A DNA stretch of 64,000 bases from an uncultured Micrococcales bacterium (GTDB lineage Bacteria; Actinomycetota; Actinomycetes; Actinomycetales; Microbacteriaceae), in assembly GCA_903880095.1 (NCBI GenBank), contig CAIRNX010000001.1:1-64000 (forward strand), read 5' to 3'. The stretch's first letter is position 1, and each line of letters starts with the position of its first letter. Positions 24,701-27,573 of the stretch are shown here, one piece after another. The notes beneath the pieces were generated by a model. That model did not search any database and was not told the origin of the DNA. It saw only the letters and a program-made list of their open reading frames with translations. The translations under genes were made by a program, and so were the position numbers.

Positions 24701-25250
24701 TGCGACAGTCGGCCGTGTGATCCTCGAAGAAGTTGTTGCTCGCTTGTTCCCAGCTCGCCTCGATACCTTGCACCCAACCGAGGTGCCGTCGACCTACACC
24801 GGTCACCGCTACGTGGCCCTGATCAGCCGCGTCGCCATCTTCATCTTTGTTACTGCGGCTCTTATGGGTAACGCCTGGCAGGTATGGGTCGGTAGCATCT
24901 TGTTCGCTTTGCCAACCGCGCTCGGTTGGGTTTCGCACCGATGGCCAAACGTACCTTGGCTGTGGCGCATCTTGCCGCAGGGTGTTCCTGGTCTTGCGCT
25001 CGTGCTCATCGTTGCCCAGGCAACTTCAACTCTGGTCGGTTCGATCTTCGGCAAGAGCCCAGAGCTTGCCCTTTGGTCGTTCGCCTTGCTCCCGATTCCG
25101 TTGCTAATTCTGAGCGTCCTAGGAATGTTCGGCCGCGAGGGTGAAGACGGAGAAATACGTTTTGTTAAGCGCGAAAAGTTTGTTTGGGTCTATCGACTAG
25201 GTGGAGTGGTTATGCTCATTTTGACCCTCAAACTAGCCGGAGTCTTCTAG
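789..25250 (+). CDS. Giant modular surface protein (8153 aa): signal peptide, LamG-like, glycine-rich domains, beta-helix-like repeats, tandem Ig-like modules, FN3, Pro-rich linker, C-terminal polytopic membrane domain
   Basis: Single uninterrupted ORF; signal peptide MLKKSLSLTSRTRKFVIGISAVITASLGFAMTPQVTFAA; module types recognisable by eye from translated repeats; C-terminus has many hydrophobic TM-like segments. Confidence 0.95.
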   Translation: MLKKSLSLTSRTRKFVIGISAVITASLGFAMTPQVTFAATPNTPSDYYATFDGSTTYTESNGVIPTSGDFTVEAWVFENGKNNGAGGTVISQGGFYIAMSPSSQGLRGGDTWSSPSYTTSTGQVRQIQLPANQWVHLAVTKSGTTGKYFINGQQVSTGTISNPTADVTRIGRMWSTYSEYWKGSIDEVKVFNTDRSASIATDMNSRVAPNTSGLLAYWDFNEGSGKTAFNVATAGGGQNSNMNIRPLTSSISYTDSKTVTTRAGNTQRKVVSFAKSYITSNGGWAVPAGVTSLNVLTVGGGGGGGANYGGGGGGGGFKEATLAVAPGSVQAVTVGYGGRGSQTNLNYSASAQQVVEATNGGSTVFGSQTVAGGGYGMSADFLTVGSGASGGGGTLGNAGGAGTAGQGFAGGTGVSPTGVNAGGGGGAGAVGDNGSSSMVRGGNGGAGKVSTITGTSLYYSGGGGGGTHTSAGTCGGTSFGGSGGGAAGGTCVTAANSVSDGNDGGANYGGGGGGGSVYAGRGAQGGNGGPGIVIVSYIDATPTAPAGQCDSYSYVKNIGGTNYTIVEFQQTGSCTWNVPTGVTTLDMLAVGAGGGGGNNVGAGGSGGGSAYRTGVSITAGTAVTVVVGAGGAGGLVNQSGSNGGDSSINWTGNSTSTVGGGGLGGKQIWSNNTCAGGGGAVYNAYSSNGGAAGVGGSQGGASGAGSTSSGVNPTNGANGYTNSITGDVRWYAGGGGGGAWGTTVYGWPGTYGAPGAPTGTSAAALALANTGSGGGAGGDGCGNGSAGASGTVIIRYVATNTGVALGIDRNAVGAPTTAATPLLTQPKVSIKDGSGNAVSAAGVVVTASGTGVSGVLTATTDSSGVATFNGIQVTSSTTAINFSAPNLQGISQTFAGIGISGNLTISTAASSGGYFENGVWLANTDNTATTLNTTDLQNALAAGDVALPAKAAIAVNNNISASTTCGNLTFAATGSSTASISFANSVSVSTNCSGSSIFVQSATNITTGTSVTLQTAKATASTLVLWADTDRATTAGGYISFGQNTFLNTSNGATTSAQTGGGGIWVAGGAMGSDGYPSGNAFSNTAGAPGVDFNAATNSATGFRVYTGGGNLTMRGESSTFIGIRGADGTTIDSGVGSITLTGLSTTSSTANPHPIELNVQQAFPIVITSAKPSGDAITINGTSTTTATDSIPISVIGGSATNGTTFNASGANGNIVMNGVGGSASDEAMRLMNFNAYTVGGNITMDAGAKGFTWNNFNVGVASVNIGAASGSASTGTFTLKTDKLLTDTDPFNVRMAKVVVEPSGTNFSAAQTLPIPGWSFSGTTDLRFGNAAATASDITVSGFTFPGNLQIYGRTLTASGSNTITNNFDLYGTTVEISGTQMVSGVGKRFMAKATGLVRVATGGTVRTYGGLLSLWADSDSTGGGSVVLKSSANNGAFLCTTNTGLCGTATTGGGDIVLGGGAVETDTSLTDYNYRPGGWATGSTLDTETGTTSGNGAANNYNGGVYLGTADINNGSTQLYSAGGNITVRGKTNSGAMTNWSAAVPTPGGLTINSGAGKIFIDAWMAGTANGGPIEFNAWGGTTSYTSSNTADDSIKISAHSSSNVGNVWGGNAGTTFTNTSGGGFVLQADAINDNLITKYNVTGKIAFEPYGSAWYTTPNFDNDYSLVTSTPSLVRFGKAGDTGTVNFPGNLSIGAPIEIYGQWVTINGNLTNTLAGGKLLVKATQNISTSATTSGTIQTNNGPIIFWSDADKVAGTASNGGNIYIAASTTIKSQGGAITMAGGLDDGGTDSGLTTANGYMDRISGDGVPDGHAKGTTGGADSTGSDGIYLASSHLIYSAGGNIFMAGWGSSRVSPAVQETGIQSSVGTVDSGNGLLQVTGKANGTACGSHGIYVNAQGAGVGAPDVWTSANTTANAIRITGDASASTGSCNRGIVAWQYAANQGTTAYQGFRVLATGTGGGVTLNGYGANNSGNVNNDGLDLNFTDILATSGPITLNGSTPTAVGDTSAGVAIGKYANGSNTVRLGGFPAYSYTNQAGTVTNFATSSSPIVINTDRMWTQYSNIGTIFNTTSTVKILPLEQSFDQSTANGFDFANIAFASTVSSFQLGKSGTALTQSNKAIRYNSASTLAGPFTIYGGNIAVDTTVSTTGTNADITLQATGTATASGALTTSGATSNVVINGTNLSTAGVTTTTGNVTLTGTGTVTSTGAVTAAGTGSTMTASGTTMTFAAVSGNSGITITGTAAATVNGTMTTTASSAPVSVTGTSVSTATTSSAGPVTLRATTTTLGSGAITAVGDVSLTAGTTVTASAAVATTGTGSDVVATGTTMSFTTISADAGISVTGSLNATTTTLTTTGTLAPVSVSGAIVRTAGITATGNVTLTGTSTVTSTAGVSATGTGATISATGTVMDFTSLAGNAGVSVVGSSTNSISAAITTTGTLAPVTISGTTVFVVSITATGDITLTGTSTVTATGTVATTGTGKTVTSTGTALSFVAVSADAGVNLDASTTNTVTGTITTSGTLAPVTVDGTVVKTAAITSTGDVLLKSTGEIIASGAIAVSGAGEFAKLWADSDNSGSGGGGIWTKATITTNGGAIILSGGTNPLTGCARGLSTTNYIGVQIDANITSAGGDVTICGEEASAGGNIAGVALTGTVSAGAGNVSITGKLNVLNTDTSYWHAGLEMGNSAAGGNVTTTTGNITLLGTANGNTYVNHRGMLVWPMSLTSTSGSISVTGIGATGSASNNWDMQMGASGNVVSTSGPVTFNGSTATGLQFVYMSITSGTSVTMTAPKITFAATKVYGAVPVLIQPSGTAFTTDLDTDALNLSTDVTSFTIGRDKDGATAQSGGSVLLNNESLAGSTATATGNVTKIAGPIKIFADNITVGTSLENTETTVGKNNILLKATQNIVQNLSYTVKTAGGDVILWSNADGVADGNVTTSTGAITTGGGNFIVAGGATVDADGYPNGYARALDVSGRYGVQLSGPVTTSGGKVTLLGEGPGGAVNGASYGVMLDTGSSLSTGAGDILINGRTQSTNTYTSLTDGVRFGNNSTAVTITTTSGSISVTGDTSNNGTAAYRRGVIMYPLVVTTTTGSVSITGKSTNVTGGYDLWSGNTTTGTSITSTSGAITLTGNGNGTSWFEKLAISTSAQTLITANNLTWGAAAAAFNGTGPVVIEPIGTDWVPESNTTNATAAVDLSSVTVASGKSSFRVGKYNSSTSHSTKTITAPALSVAGPISIYGGDIALAATTSVTSASDNLLVKATGSIQTVATPTISTKAGDLTLWSDSDANKSGAIVLGTSTTAATVTSLGGVTTIAGGLDDGGTLVESGRTAADNRPDGWAYSTSASATTNSFENNGVTVTSNSSISSGGADIFIAGQTAESRSAAGVGLRINNGVQISASAGTVHLFGKALSATGSYVYGTLISGGSSTRAGSITTTGTQANSIVISGLVTGTSGRSCGACLNSGTSYVPTGNIVANSASGGIQILGSSPSGGATDATDIVGDGIELGKVAVLSKSGSISLNGQTTAATSNIASGLGFAHNAAWSTGQATFGAALSAYTLNSVDMTTSSANIKLNADSYAVTTAPSLKTTGTVSFSTPDGYSSNSFDKAVTMSKFTIDAGATGITVGNPGTSGADQNTAAITLDSAWSIAGPISVYGGDLTISGAQTSTLLNAKLTYKATGKIVTSAGTSAAVPFVLRTNKGDLTLWSNAAGTATNGSIFVDKYNYLDTTNGTGTSMTTGGGRITLAGGLNADLNGVPTGYATSDTAADGAAGVALGTATTGGGTGWLKMYSGGGDITIRGSSSQAKGILAPSGYDINSGEGAIVIDGKSTGTTAAYNGEGVELVYGATVNAASSIVSAKASATAISITGSSAATGSFGVINNNWSTSLISTIAATGGGDLVIKGTGPTDGQFKYSNILANGGNITFDMSTNGAVFANSKIGSAASTAVTADSGNITYDGDKYTGASSNTFSNTGYAWIQTSTSAKTIDLGGADSASNLGVSNAELAEFSGQSAVRVGTIYSGNVTVTSNISMAGKTLAVRTGGNFTANTGISITAANLAISAAGTISMPGSNNVPGNLAIAASGATASYTTSVNYTPATVDSIDPLFGIVKDLSVTGVPSGLAAQTEYIGVNITGPPTATLRDKYGNSLDAYNLAQSNYTITATVSGGPTLSGTKSKTVSLGSAAFNDLKFGTASGTAQLTFAVTTSGSYPIAGTASVTTNNYTVQFGDPSQLVVTTAAGGTKKAGTAFSIQPVIAVKDAGGNVVTSGNGVTARVTATVAGANGVIIGTGYADAVNGVATFTGLGLGGTVATDYTISYGISITGAGGNTIALSVAQSAVQLTHGSPSALSINVSANAKSAAALATQPVVTVVDAYGNTATTFSGQIVASGTGLTGTKTKALVNGVADFAGLGLTLTGTTGNYSIAFKLQDSTPADVAGVATSKSIVLSYGAVTQVSVTTPAAGASSRQVFGTQPVVTLLDSAGNTVADSTLGVEAVVTGATLGGTTTVSAVSGVATFTNLKLTGTSGSYSIEYHLVLTTSTKTTQSIQLAFGAATQLSVSAPAAGFTNRVAFTTQPIVSVLDADGNLVSDSSASVTVASSAGNGAVLSGTKTLSAVNGLVSFSALKLTGAVGAYTFTFTSTGLTQATQSITLLPGAATKLGINTAATGAVNAVAFTGQPKVEVEDADGNVVTGSSASISVALVESTAVLSGTASATASSGIATFAGQKLTGTVGNYTLRYTSTGLTSVDGTVTLTFGAAHHLQIESGVAGVTNRVAFTTQPVVSVLDVSGNRVTNATNDVTVSASAGNGAVLSGTKTVTPASGLSTFSGLKFTGMVGDYTLSYSATGLTGASETVTLKFGAATKVVATTPAAGFTNRVAFTTQPTAKIQDADGNVVTDSTATIAVSASTGNGAVLGGTKSIAASNGVVNFAGLKFTGLVGDYTLTFASTGLTSDTQTLTLLPGAATHLAIDQANTASVSNTVAFAAQPKISVRDDDENVVTASTAQVDVSLVGAGAVLGGTSSKNAVSGVATYAGLKLTGTVGSYTLRFSSTGLTGVDSAIALTFGAADHLGIEAGAAGISNRVAFTTQPVISVLDVSGNRVTNSTNDVTVSASAGNGAVLSGTKTITPASGLSTFSGLKFTGLVGDYTLTYSATGLTGASETVTLRFGAATQVAIATQPAGGNAAGDALATQPVLKIQDADGNLVTNSTATVSVGVDADATGNVTEGTTSAAAVAGTATFSGIKFVGTPGKNYKLAFSSTGLTGLSSSNISVTHATASQLVVSSIGSARAGIAFASQPTVTLKDRYGYTVTSGSASTANVTANATTGTLNGTKALKLVAGVATFSGLSIDGAVGTYTVTFTSDVPMFSTSTPATLTFGVADHLTITRQPVGGNKVGDALTTQPWVEVRDLDGNLVTDNTDPVTLAVSNDTAGWVTEGATSMAAVAGVAKFTGAIISGDSSHNYRLSFTSGTITSALSSAISLTHADASKLVLDTPAAGFKVGVGFTTAPSLTLRDRYDNIVTTGVNATRSIVVAANKGTLSGTKTKNLVSGATTFSDLSLAGAVASDYSLTYTAGTFTATQTGVTLGYGAADHLSIKTAPIGGNKTGDLLAGQPEINVLDASNNVVANSTADVTVSVYNDATGSIIEGATVTAANGVATFTGVKLVGKPGTSYTLRFSAIGLTAVNASPIAVVHADASALVYVTQPVGGNMTAVKLTTQPVLELQDRFGNRVTSDSTSTVTASVGVGGDISTGQQTVTLVSGRATFTNLVLIGTALQNYKFGFAVDGTSITSASSNNVSVVHNIANTLVLSQAAGSRAGVAFGTQPVVTVQDAYGNTVIDGSGSAALITASVNKDTLVGTVSVRASAGVATFTNLGIGGLIGSHTLSFNIDTPTLAAATQSITVSFGDATALSLTTSPAGGNRTADDLATQPVVKVVDAYGNVVTSSSATITAALVADATAAVVAGNSATASSGVATFSGLNLTGKPGANYTFRFSSGALTTATAAPITVVPTAASQLLVYAQPAGGNATHANLTTQPSVVIKDRFGNVVTTDSSAVITARISNGAGGSVEGATTATSAGGYATFVGLKLAGTPGVDYTLNFTATIGGVDLTSNDSNILNVVNAGASKVVVSRAAAGAKAGIAFTTQPRVTIQDADSNTVTLGAGSTQAVTASVSVGGNLVGSATANAVAGVATFTNLGLGGVIGDYTITYSIASPVASTTQSITLGYGTATKLVLTTQPVGAITGDALSTQPVVEVRDGYGNVVANYSGTIASSIDSGVGGTLSGNTTASIINGVATFAGLKFQGTPGNTYRFGFAAGVLAGDVSSGVQVVHGSAVAIEIVTQPNALVTGDVMTTQPVVRLVDRLGYLVTSDSTTEVTINVSTGVDGDFSGTTTVTFAKGVATFADVVFTGTPGDTYTANFSATPNIKPIISPDSSAFIVTHAAASQLVIRTQPAGGVTGAVLKAQPVIELQDRFGNLIDDDSTTNVTIAVASGAGGGLTGAKTVTAVNGVVTYSALKFVGLPANTYTFGFSSGTLTAVTSGPIRVSAGAPTKLAVVTDPVGGATGDALSVQPAVKLLDSYNNIITTDSSTIVTASITSGSTGGSLSGTVTATMDQGVATFAGLKFVGTPGTNYGLDFKSGALTVARSASFTVTPNIAETMTFKTQPVGGVTGSDLATQPVLELRDHYGNLSTGDSSTEITADVVSGARGTLTNVTATAKNGLVTFTNLNLVGTPGVAYRIGFTSVSGLSLTSQDVGVTHAAPSQLTLKTQPVGAISGDLMGAVAVVELRDRYGNLATSNSSTVVTASVTSGAGGSITAGATATAVNGLVTFTDLKLTGKPGVAYNLTFSSGNLDVAVSADITLAKIADVTFSYGSKVFVRDLVVSPTFTTDSPGAVTFSTSSASTICTVDSATGDITVKGTGSCVVTATLESTKYYLAPVNPPAATLAITKNNQAPVLITSASTVNFGSSIQATATGGSGNGALMFSVNGDCRLIGNTVLPADVGSTCQLTATRLGDANFQPESSETMTITVRKVAQAPLGLANVTTAPVGQLTMFTKGGSGSGAVSYRLVDAGTSNCSIAADYVVARAAGDCKVQAIKAASTNYNEATSAEQTINFVKQDQNVVFTSVVPAYPVAKGTYVVSATASSKLAVTFSVVESGSASCTIAGSKVTFTATGDCVIRASSVGNAVFNASSTTQVVNVGMLNQQIAFDAIDDRAFGTPSFMASASSNSGLEVTFSLADGADASVCSVSSAGLVNLLAAGTCAITADQSGNKTYTKASSVTQAFNVTPDTAGAPYIYAVSAGIGEVTAGFSAPSYLGGAPALGYIVVASDPNGVDFVNAACSAEDSTLSCSVSGLAVGTSYSVKVAAITAAGIGRFSTASVAMTPTDNPLAVSNLNASKVDSSVTVTWTPPKAFDGEFESYDVYLTPRGNAFPAVPNAKVTDANGTLTVIDNIAPAGVQRAAVVAGYDVKVITITTKARGESNSTQGVWLGLALPGAPTSALASQLGDNLVISWAAPLTDGGSPITAYKVSVNGKSVCQTTKVETCSYQNVDFSTKYNVTVTATNAQGASVAATTSVTSAAAPPKPEPKPEPKPEPKPTPTEEPTPTPTPTPTVEPTPEPTPEPTATEAPAPGEPVANPAIGATGDDNAPPVAFDPTGSPEAVAAVTATVGKVGAVAAAVAAAAGAAAAAGAAAGAAGAAGAAGGGAAGGAGGGGARGGSAGGSGSGGSGSGSGGGDGGSIANIDAEHEEFTLSRRGRGDKWKLWQKRFFTLIDKISVSLIFMFARFSPILSKATVDGAYLRAAIGSLSVLPTAAAVVLAAISINPSSQHILPPLWPIFLAITLIGVFDAAAGLVGTTVYVLGTVIVHVNNLQLSDIRLLLGIVITGFGPVLLTNAFRQFRKDKDAEKHYVWERFIDMAVLPFFGGWTTASMISTLPALAGLTLSVANHVNDFALAVAAATVGRVILEEVVARLFPARLDTLHPTEVPSTYTGHRYVALISRVAIFIFVTAALMGNAWQVWVGSILFALPTALGWVSHRWPNVPWLWRILPQGVPGLALVLIVAQATSTLVGSIFGKSPELALWSFALLPIPLLILSVLGMFGREGEDGEIRFVKREKFVWVYRLGGVVMLILTLKLAGVF
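1596..3180 (+). repeat. Two glycine-rich (poly-Gly) domains in tandem within the giant CDS
   Basis: Copy 1 starts WAVPAGVTSLNVLTVGGGGGGG and ends GGPGIVIVSYI; copy 2 starts WNVPTGVTTLDMLAVGAGGGGG and ends ASGTVIIRYV. Confidence 0.85.
3861..12100 (+). repeat. About seven large degenerate repeats (about 1.0-1.27 kb each) marked by an LW(A/S)(D/N)(S/A)D motif, within the giant CDS
   Basis: Motif starts at 3861, 5037, 6036, 8505, 9573, 10647 and 11919; each is followed by GGxIxxAGG-type segments and most units contain an AGPIxIYGGxI-like segment. Confidence 0.75.
7230..8470 (+). repeat. Thr/Gly-rich tandem repeat, 82-aa (246-bp) period, about 4-5 copies, within the giant CDS
   Basis: LAPV(S/T)(V/I)SG... 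landmark codons at 7875, 8121 and 8367, exactly 246 bp apart; an earlier divergent copy SAPVSVTG at about 7572. Confidence 0.8.
13140..21410 (+). repeat. Array of about 25 tandem Ig-like modules of about 100-108 aa within the giant CDS
   Basis: Recurring pattern xLxTQPVVxVxDxxGNxVTxSxxxVTxSxxxGxxxLxGTxTxxxxxGVATFxGLxLTGxxGxYTLxFxSxGLxxxxxxxxxxxGAAxxL. Confidence 0.85.
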
Positions 25251-25681
25251 TGGCCCAATTCAAGCAAAAGCGCAAGCGCAGGCGCGACACCAAGCGTGTA
25301 GCGCGCATCGTTGCGATTCTTGTAGTTTTCGGCCTAATCGCCGCCTTCTTTATTGGCACCATCGGCACGATTGGTGCGCAAGCCGCAACGCTAACCTGCG
25401 TTCAAGACGTTGACGCCGATGGTCAGCTGAATGCCGTAGACCCAGACATCGATGGTGACGGCATTGTGAATGGCGAAGACGACGACATTGACGGCGACGG
25501 CATCAGCAACTTCAAAGACCAAGATCCAGCCGCCACAAACTGCACCACCGATTCGCCACTGCCGATCAAGCCAACCGTGGTCGATAATTCGGTAACTCTT
25601 TATGTAGGTCTGACAGCCGCCGGCATTGCAATTGCTGCTCCAGCCGCCTACCTCTATGCCAGAAAGAGAAAACGCCAGTGA
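25250..25681 (+). CDS. Small membrane protein with thrombospondin type-3-like Ca-binding repeats
   Basis: GTG start at 25250 overlapping the TAG stop of the giant gene (TAGTG), in frame with listed ORF 25184..25681; KRKRRR + N-terminal TM, VDADGQLNAVDPDIDGDGIVNGEDDDIDGDGISNFKDQDP, C-terminal TM + RKRKRQ. Confidence 0.8.
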   Translation: MAQFKQKRKRRRDTKRVARIVAILVVFGLIAAFFIGTIGTIGAQAATLTCVQDVDADGQLNAVDPDIDGDGIVNGEDDDIDGDGISNFKDQDPAATNCTTDSPLPIKPTVVDNSVTLYVGLTAAGIAIAAPAAYLYARKRKRQ

Positions 25682-26271
25682 AACATGTTTTGATCGTCCA
25701 CGGCTGGGGAAACACCCGTGCTCAAGACCACTGGCAGCGGCACCTTGCCTCGGCGCTTCGCAAACAGGGCCACATCGTTCACTACCCGCAGCTACCAGAC
25801 ACCGAGACCCCAAACTTTGCCGACTGGGCCGAGGTAATCATCGCCGAACTTGAGATGATTAGCGAAAGCGCTACGTCTGGCGCTGAGGTGGTCGTGCTGA
25901 CCCACTCGCTCGGTTGCTCAACCTGGCTTCGCCTCGCCGTCGATGGCCTTTTGCCACGAACCGTTGACCGTTTGCTCATGGTCGCGCCTGCCGATGTCTC
26001 GATGCTTGCCGACGTGCCAAGTTTTATTGTCGAGCCGACCCCGGTTGTGCGCGAGGCTCTGATGAGCTCTGCGCGAAACGTGGTTCTTCTCGCCTCAGAC
26101 GCCGACCCTTGGAGCCCTCGAGGCGTTCAAGAAACCTACGGCACCCCACTTGAGCTCGAGCCGGTCATAATCGAAGGGGCAAAACACTTGGCCCTAGGTG
26201 ACGGCTGGGGCTACTGGCAGGGTGTTATCGATTGGGTGCTCGACCCAACCGCTGACCTGACCGTTCGCTAG
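25678..26271 (+). CDS. RBBP9/YdeN-family alpha/beta hydrolase
   Basis: MKHVLIVHGWGNTRAQDHWQRHL..., nucleophile region VVLTHSLGCSTWLR. Confidence 0.85.
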   Translation: MKHVLIVHGWGNTRAQDHWQRHLASALRKQGHIVHYPQLPDTETPNFADWAEVIIAELEMISESATSGAEVVVLTHSLGCSTWLRLAVDGLLPRTVDRLLMVAPADVSMLADVPSFIVEPTPVVREALMSSARNVVLLASDADPWSPRGVQETYGTPLELEPVIIEGAKHLALGDGWGYWQGVIDWVLDPTADLTVR

Positions 26272-26284
26272 ATAGGCTGGAGGA

Positions 26285-27571
26285 ATGAGAATCCTCCTTG
26301 TAGGCGCTGGCGGTGTTGGCGACGCCGTTGCCAAACTCGCAGCCGAGCGCGACTTCTATGAACTATTCGTCATTTCTGACTACGACCTAAACCGCGCCGA
26401 GCGAACCCTCGAATGGATCGCCAACCGTCACGGTGAAGAGGTGGCCCAAAGGTTTCAGGCCATCAAGATCGATGCGTCTAACGCTGCCGGAGTAGCAGCA
26501 ACCGCCAAAGAACACGGCATCACGCATGTTCTAAACGCCGTTGAGCCTAAGTTTGTGCCGACCATCTTCTCTGGTGCATTTACCGCCGGGGCAAATTACG
26601 TCGACATGGCTATGAGCCTCTCGGAGCCTCACGAAACCGACCCCTTCCACCAGCCGGGCCTAAAGCTTGGCGACCAGCAATACGCTCTGAACGAGCAGTG
26701 GGAACGCGCCGGGCTATTGGCTTTGGTTGGCATGGGTGTAGAACCTGGTCTTTCAAACGTGTTCGCTCGCTACGCTCAAGACCACCTGTTCAGCGAAATT
26801 GATGAGATCTCGGTCAAAGATGGCGGAAACCTCGTGGTTCGCGACGACAACGGCAACGAAATCTTTGCGCCATCTTTCTCGATCTGGACAACCATCGAAG
26901 AATGCCTCAACCCGCCAATCATCTGGGAGGCAGGTCGCGGTTTTTACACCACCGAGCCTTTCAGCGAACCAGAAATCTTCGAGTTCCCCGAGGGTATCGG
27001 CGCTGTTGAGTGCGTGAACGTGGAGCATGAAGAAGTGACCATGCTTTCGCGCACCCTGAAGGCGAAGAAGATCGCCTTCAAGTACGGCCTGGGTCAGGAG
27101 TTCATCGGCATTTTGCAGACCCTGCACAAGCTTGGGCTAGACCAAACCAAGCCTCACCGTGTTCGTTCGGCTCAAGGGCCAGTAGACGTAGCCCCGCGCG
27201 ACATGGTTGCCGCCGTGCTGCCAGACCCTGCAACGATCGGCCCTCGCATGGAAGGCAAAACCTGCGCAGGCGTCTTGGTGACAGGCAAAGACTTCGACGG
27301 CAAGCAGCGTGCCACCTACATTTATCAGGTAGCCGATAACGCCGAATCGATGGCAAAGTACGAGGCTCAGGCAGTCGTTTGGCAGACAGCATTCAACCCG
27401 TTGGTTGCGCTTGAGCTTATTGCCAAGGGCGAATGGTCTGGCTCGGGCGTCGTCGGCCCAGAGGTGTTCGACCCAATCCCGTTCCTCGACCTCCTATCGT
27501 CATCAACCGGCTACAACGTGAAGTGGGTTGCTCAGGAGCGCATGCCGGCTAGCCCGCTAAGGCACCCATAG
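26285..27571 (+). CDS. Saccharopine dehydrogenase-family protein
   Basis: N-terminal Rossmann MRILLVGAGGVGDAVAKLAAERDFYELFVISDYDLNRAERTLEWI; full-length family architecture. Confidence 0.85.
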   Translation: MRILLVGAGGVGDAVAKLAAERDFYELFVISDYDLNRAERTLEWIANRHGEEVAQRFQAIKIDASNAAGVAATAKEHGITHVLNAVEPKFVPTIFSGAFTAGANYVDMAMSLSEPHETDPFHQPGLKLGDQQYALNEQWERAGLLALVGMGVEPGLSNVFARYAQDHLFSEIDEISVKDGGNLVVRDDNGNEIFAPSFSIWTTIEECLNPPIIWEAGRGFYTTEPFSEPEIFEFPEGIGAVECVNVEHEEVTMLSRTLKAKKIAFKYGLGQEFIGILQTLHKLGLDQTKPHRVRSAQGPVDVAPRDMVAAVLPDPATIGPRMEGKTCAGVLVTGKDFDGKQRATYIYQVADNAESMAKYEAQAVVWQTAFNPLVALELIAKGEWSGSGVVGPEVFDPIPFLDLLSSSTGYNVKWVAQERMPASPLRHP

Positions 27572-27573
27572 TC

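Noticed and set aside
789-25250. Possibility that the giant ORF is several genes or a pseudogene fusion
   Set aside because: The provided translation is uninterrupted for 8153 codons, with one signal peptide at the start and one membrane module at the end.
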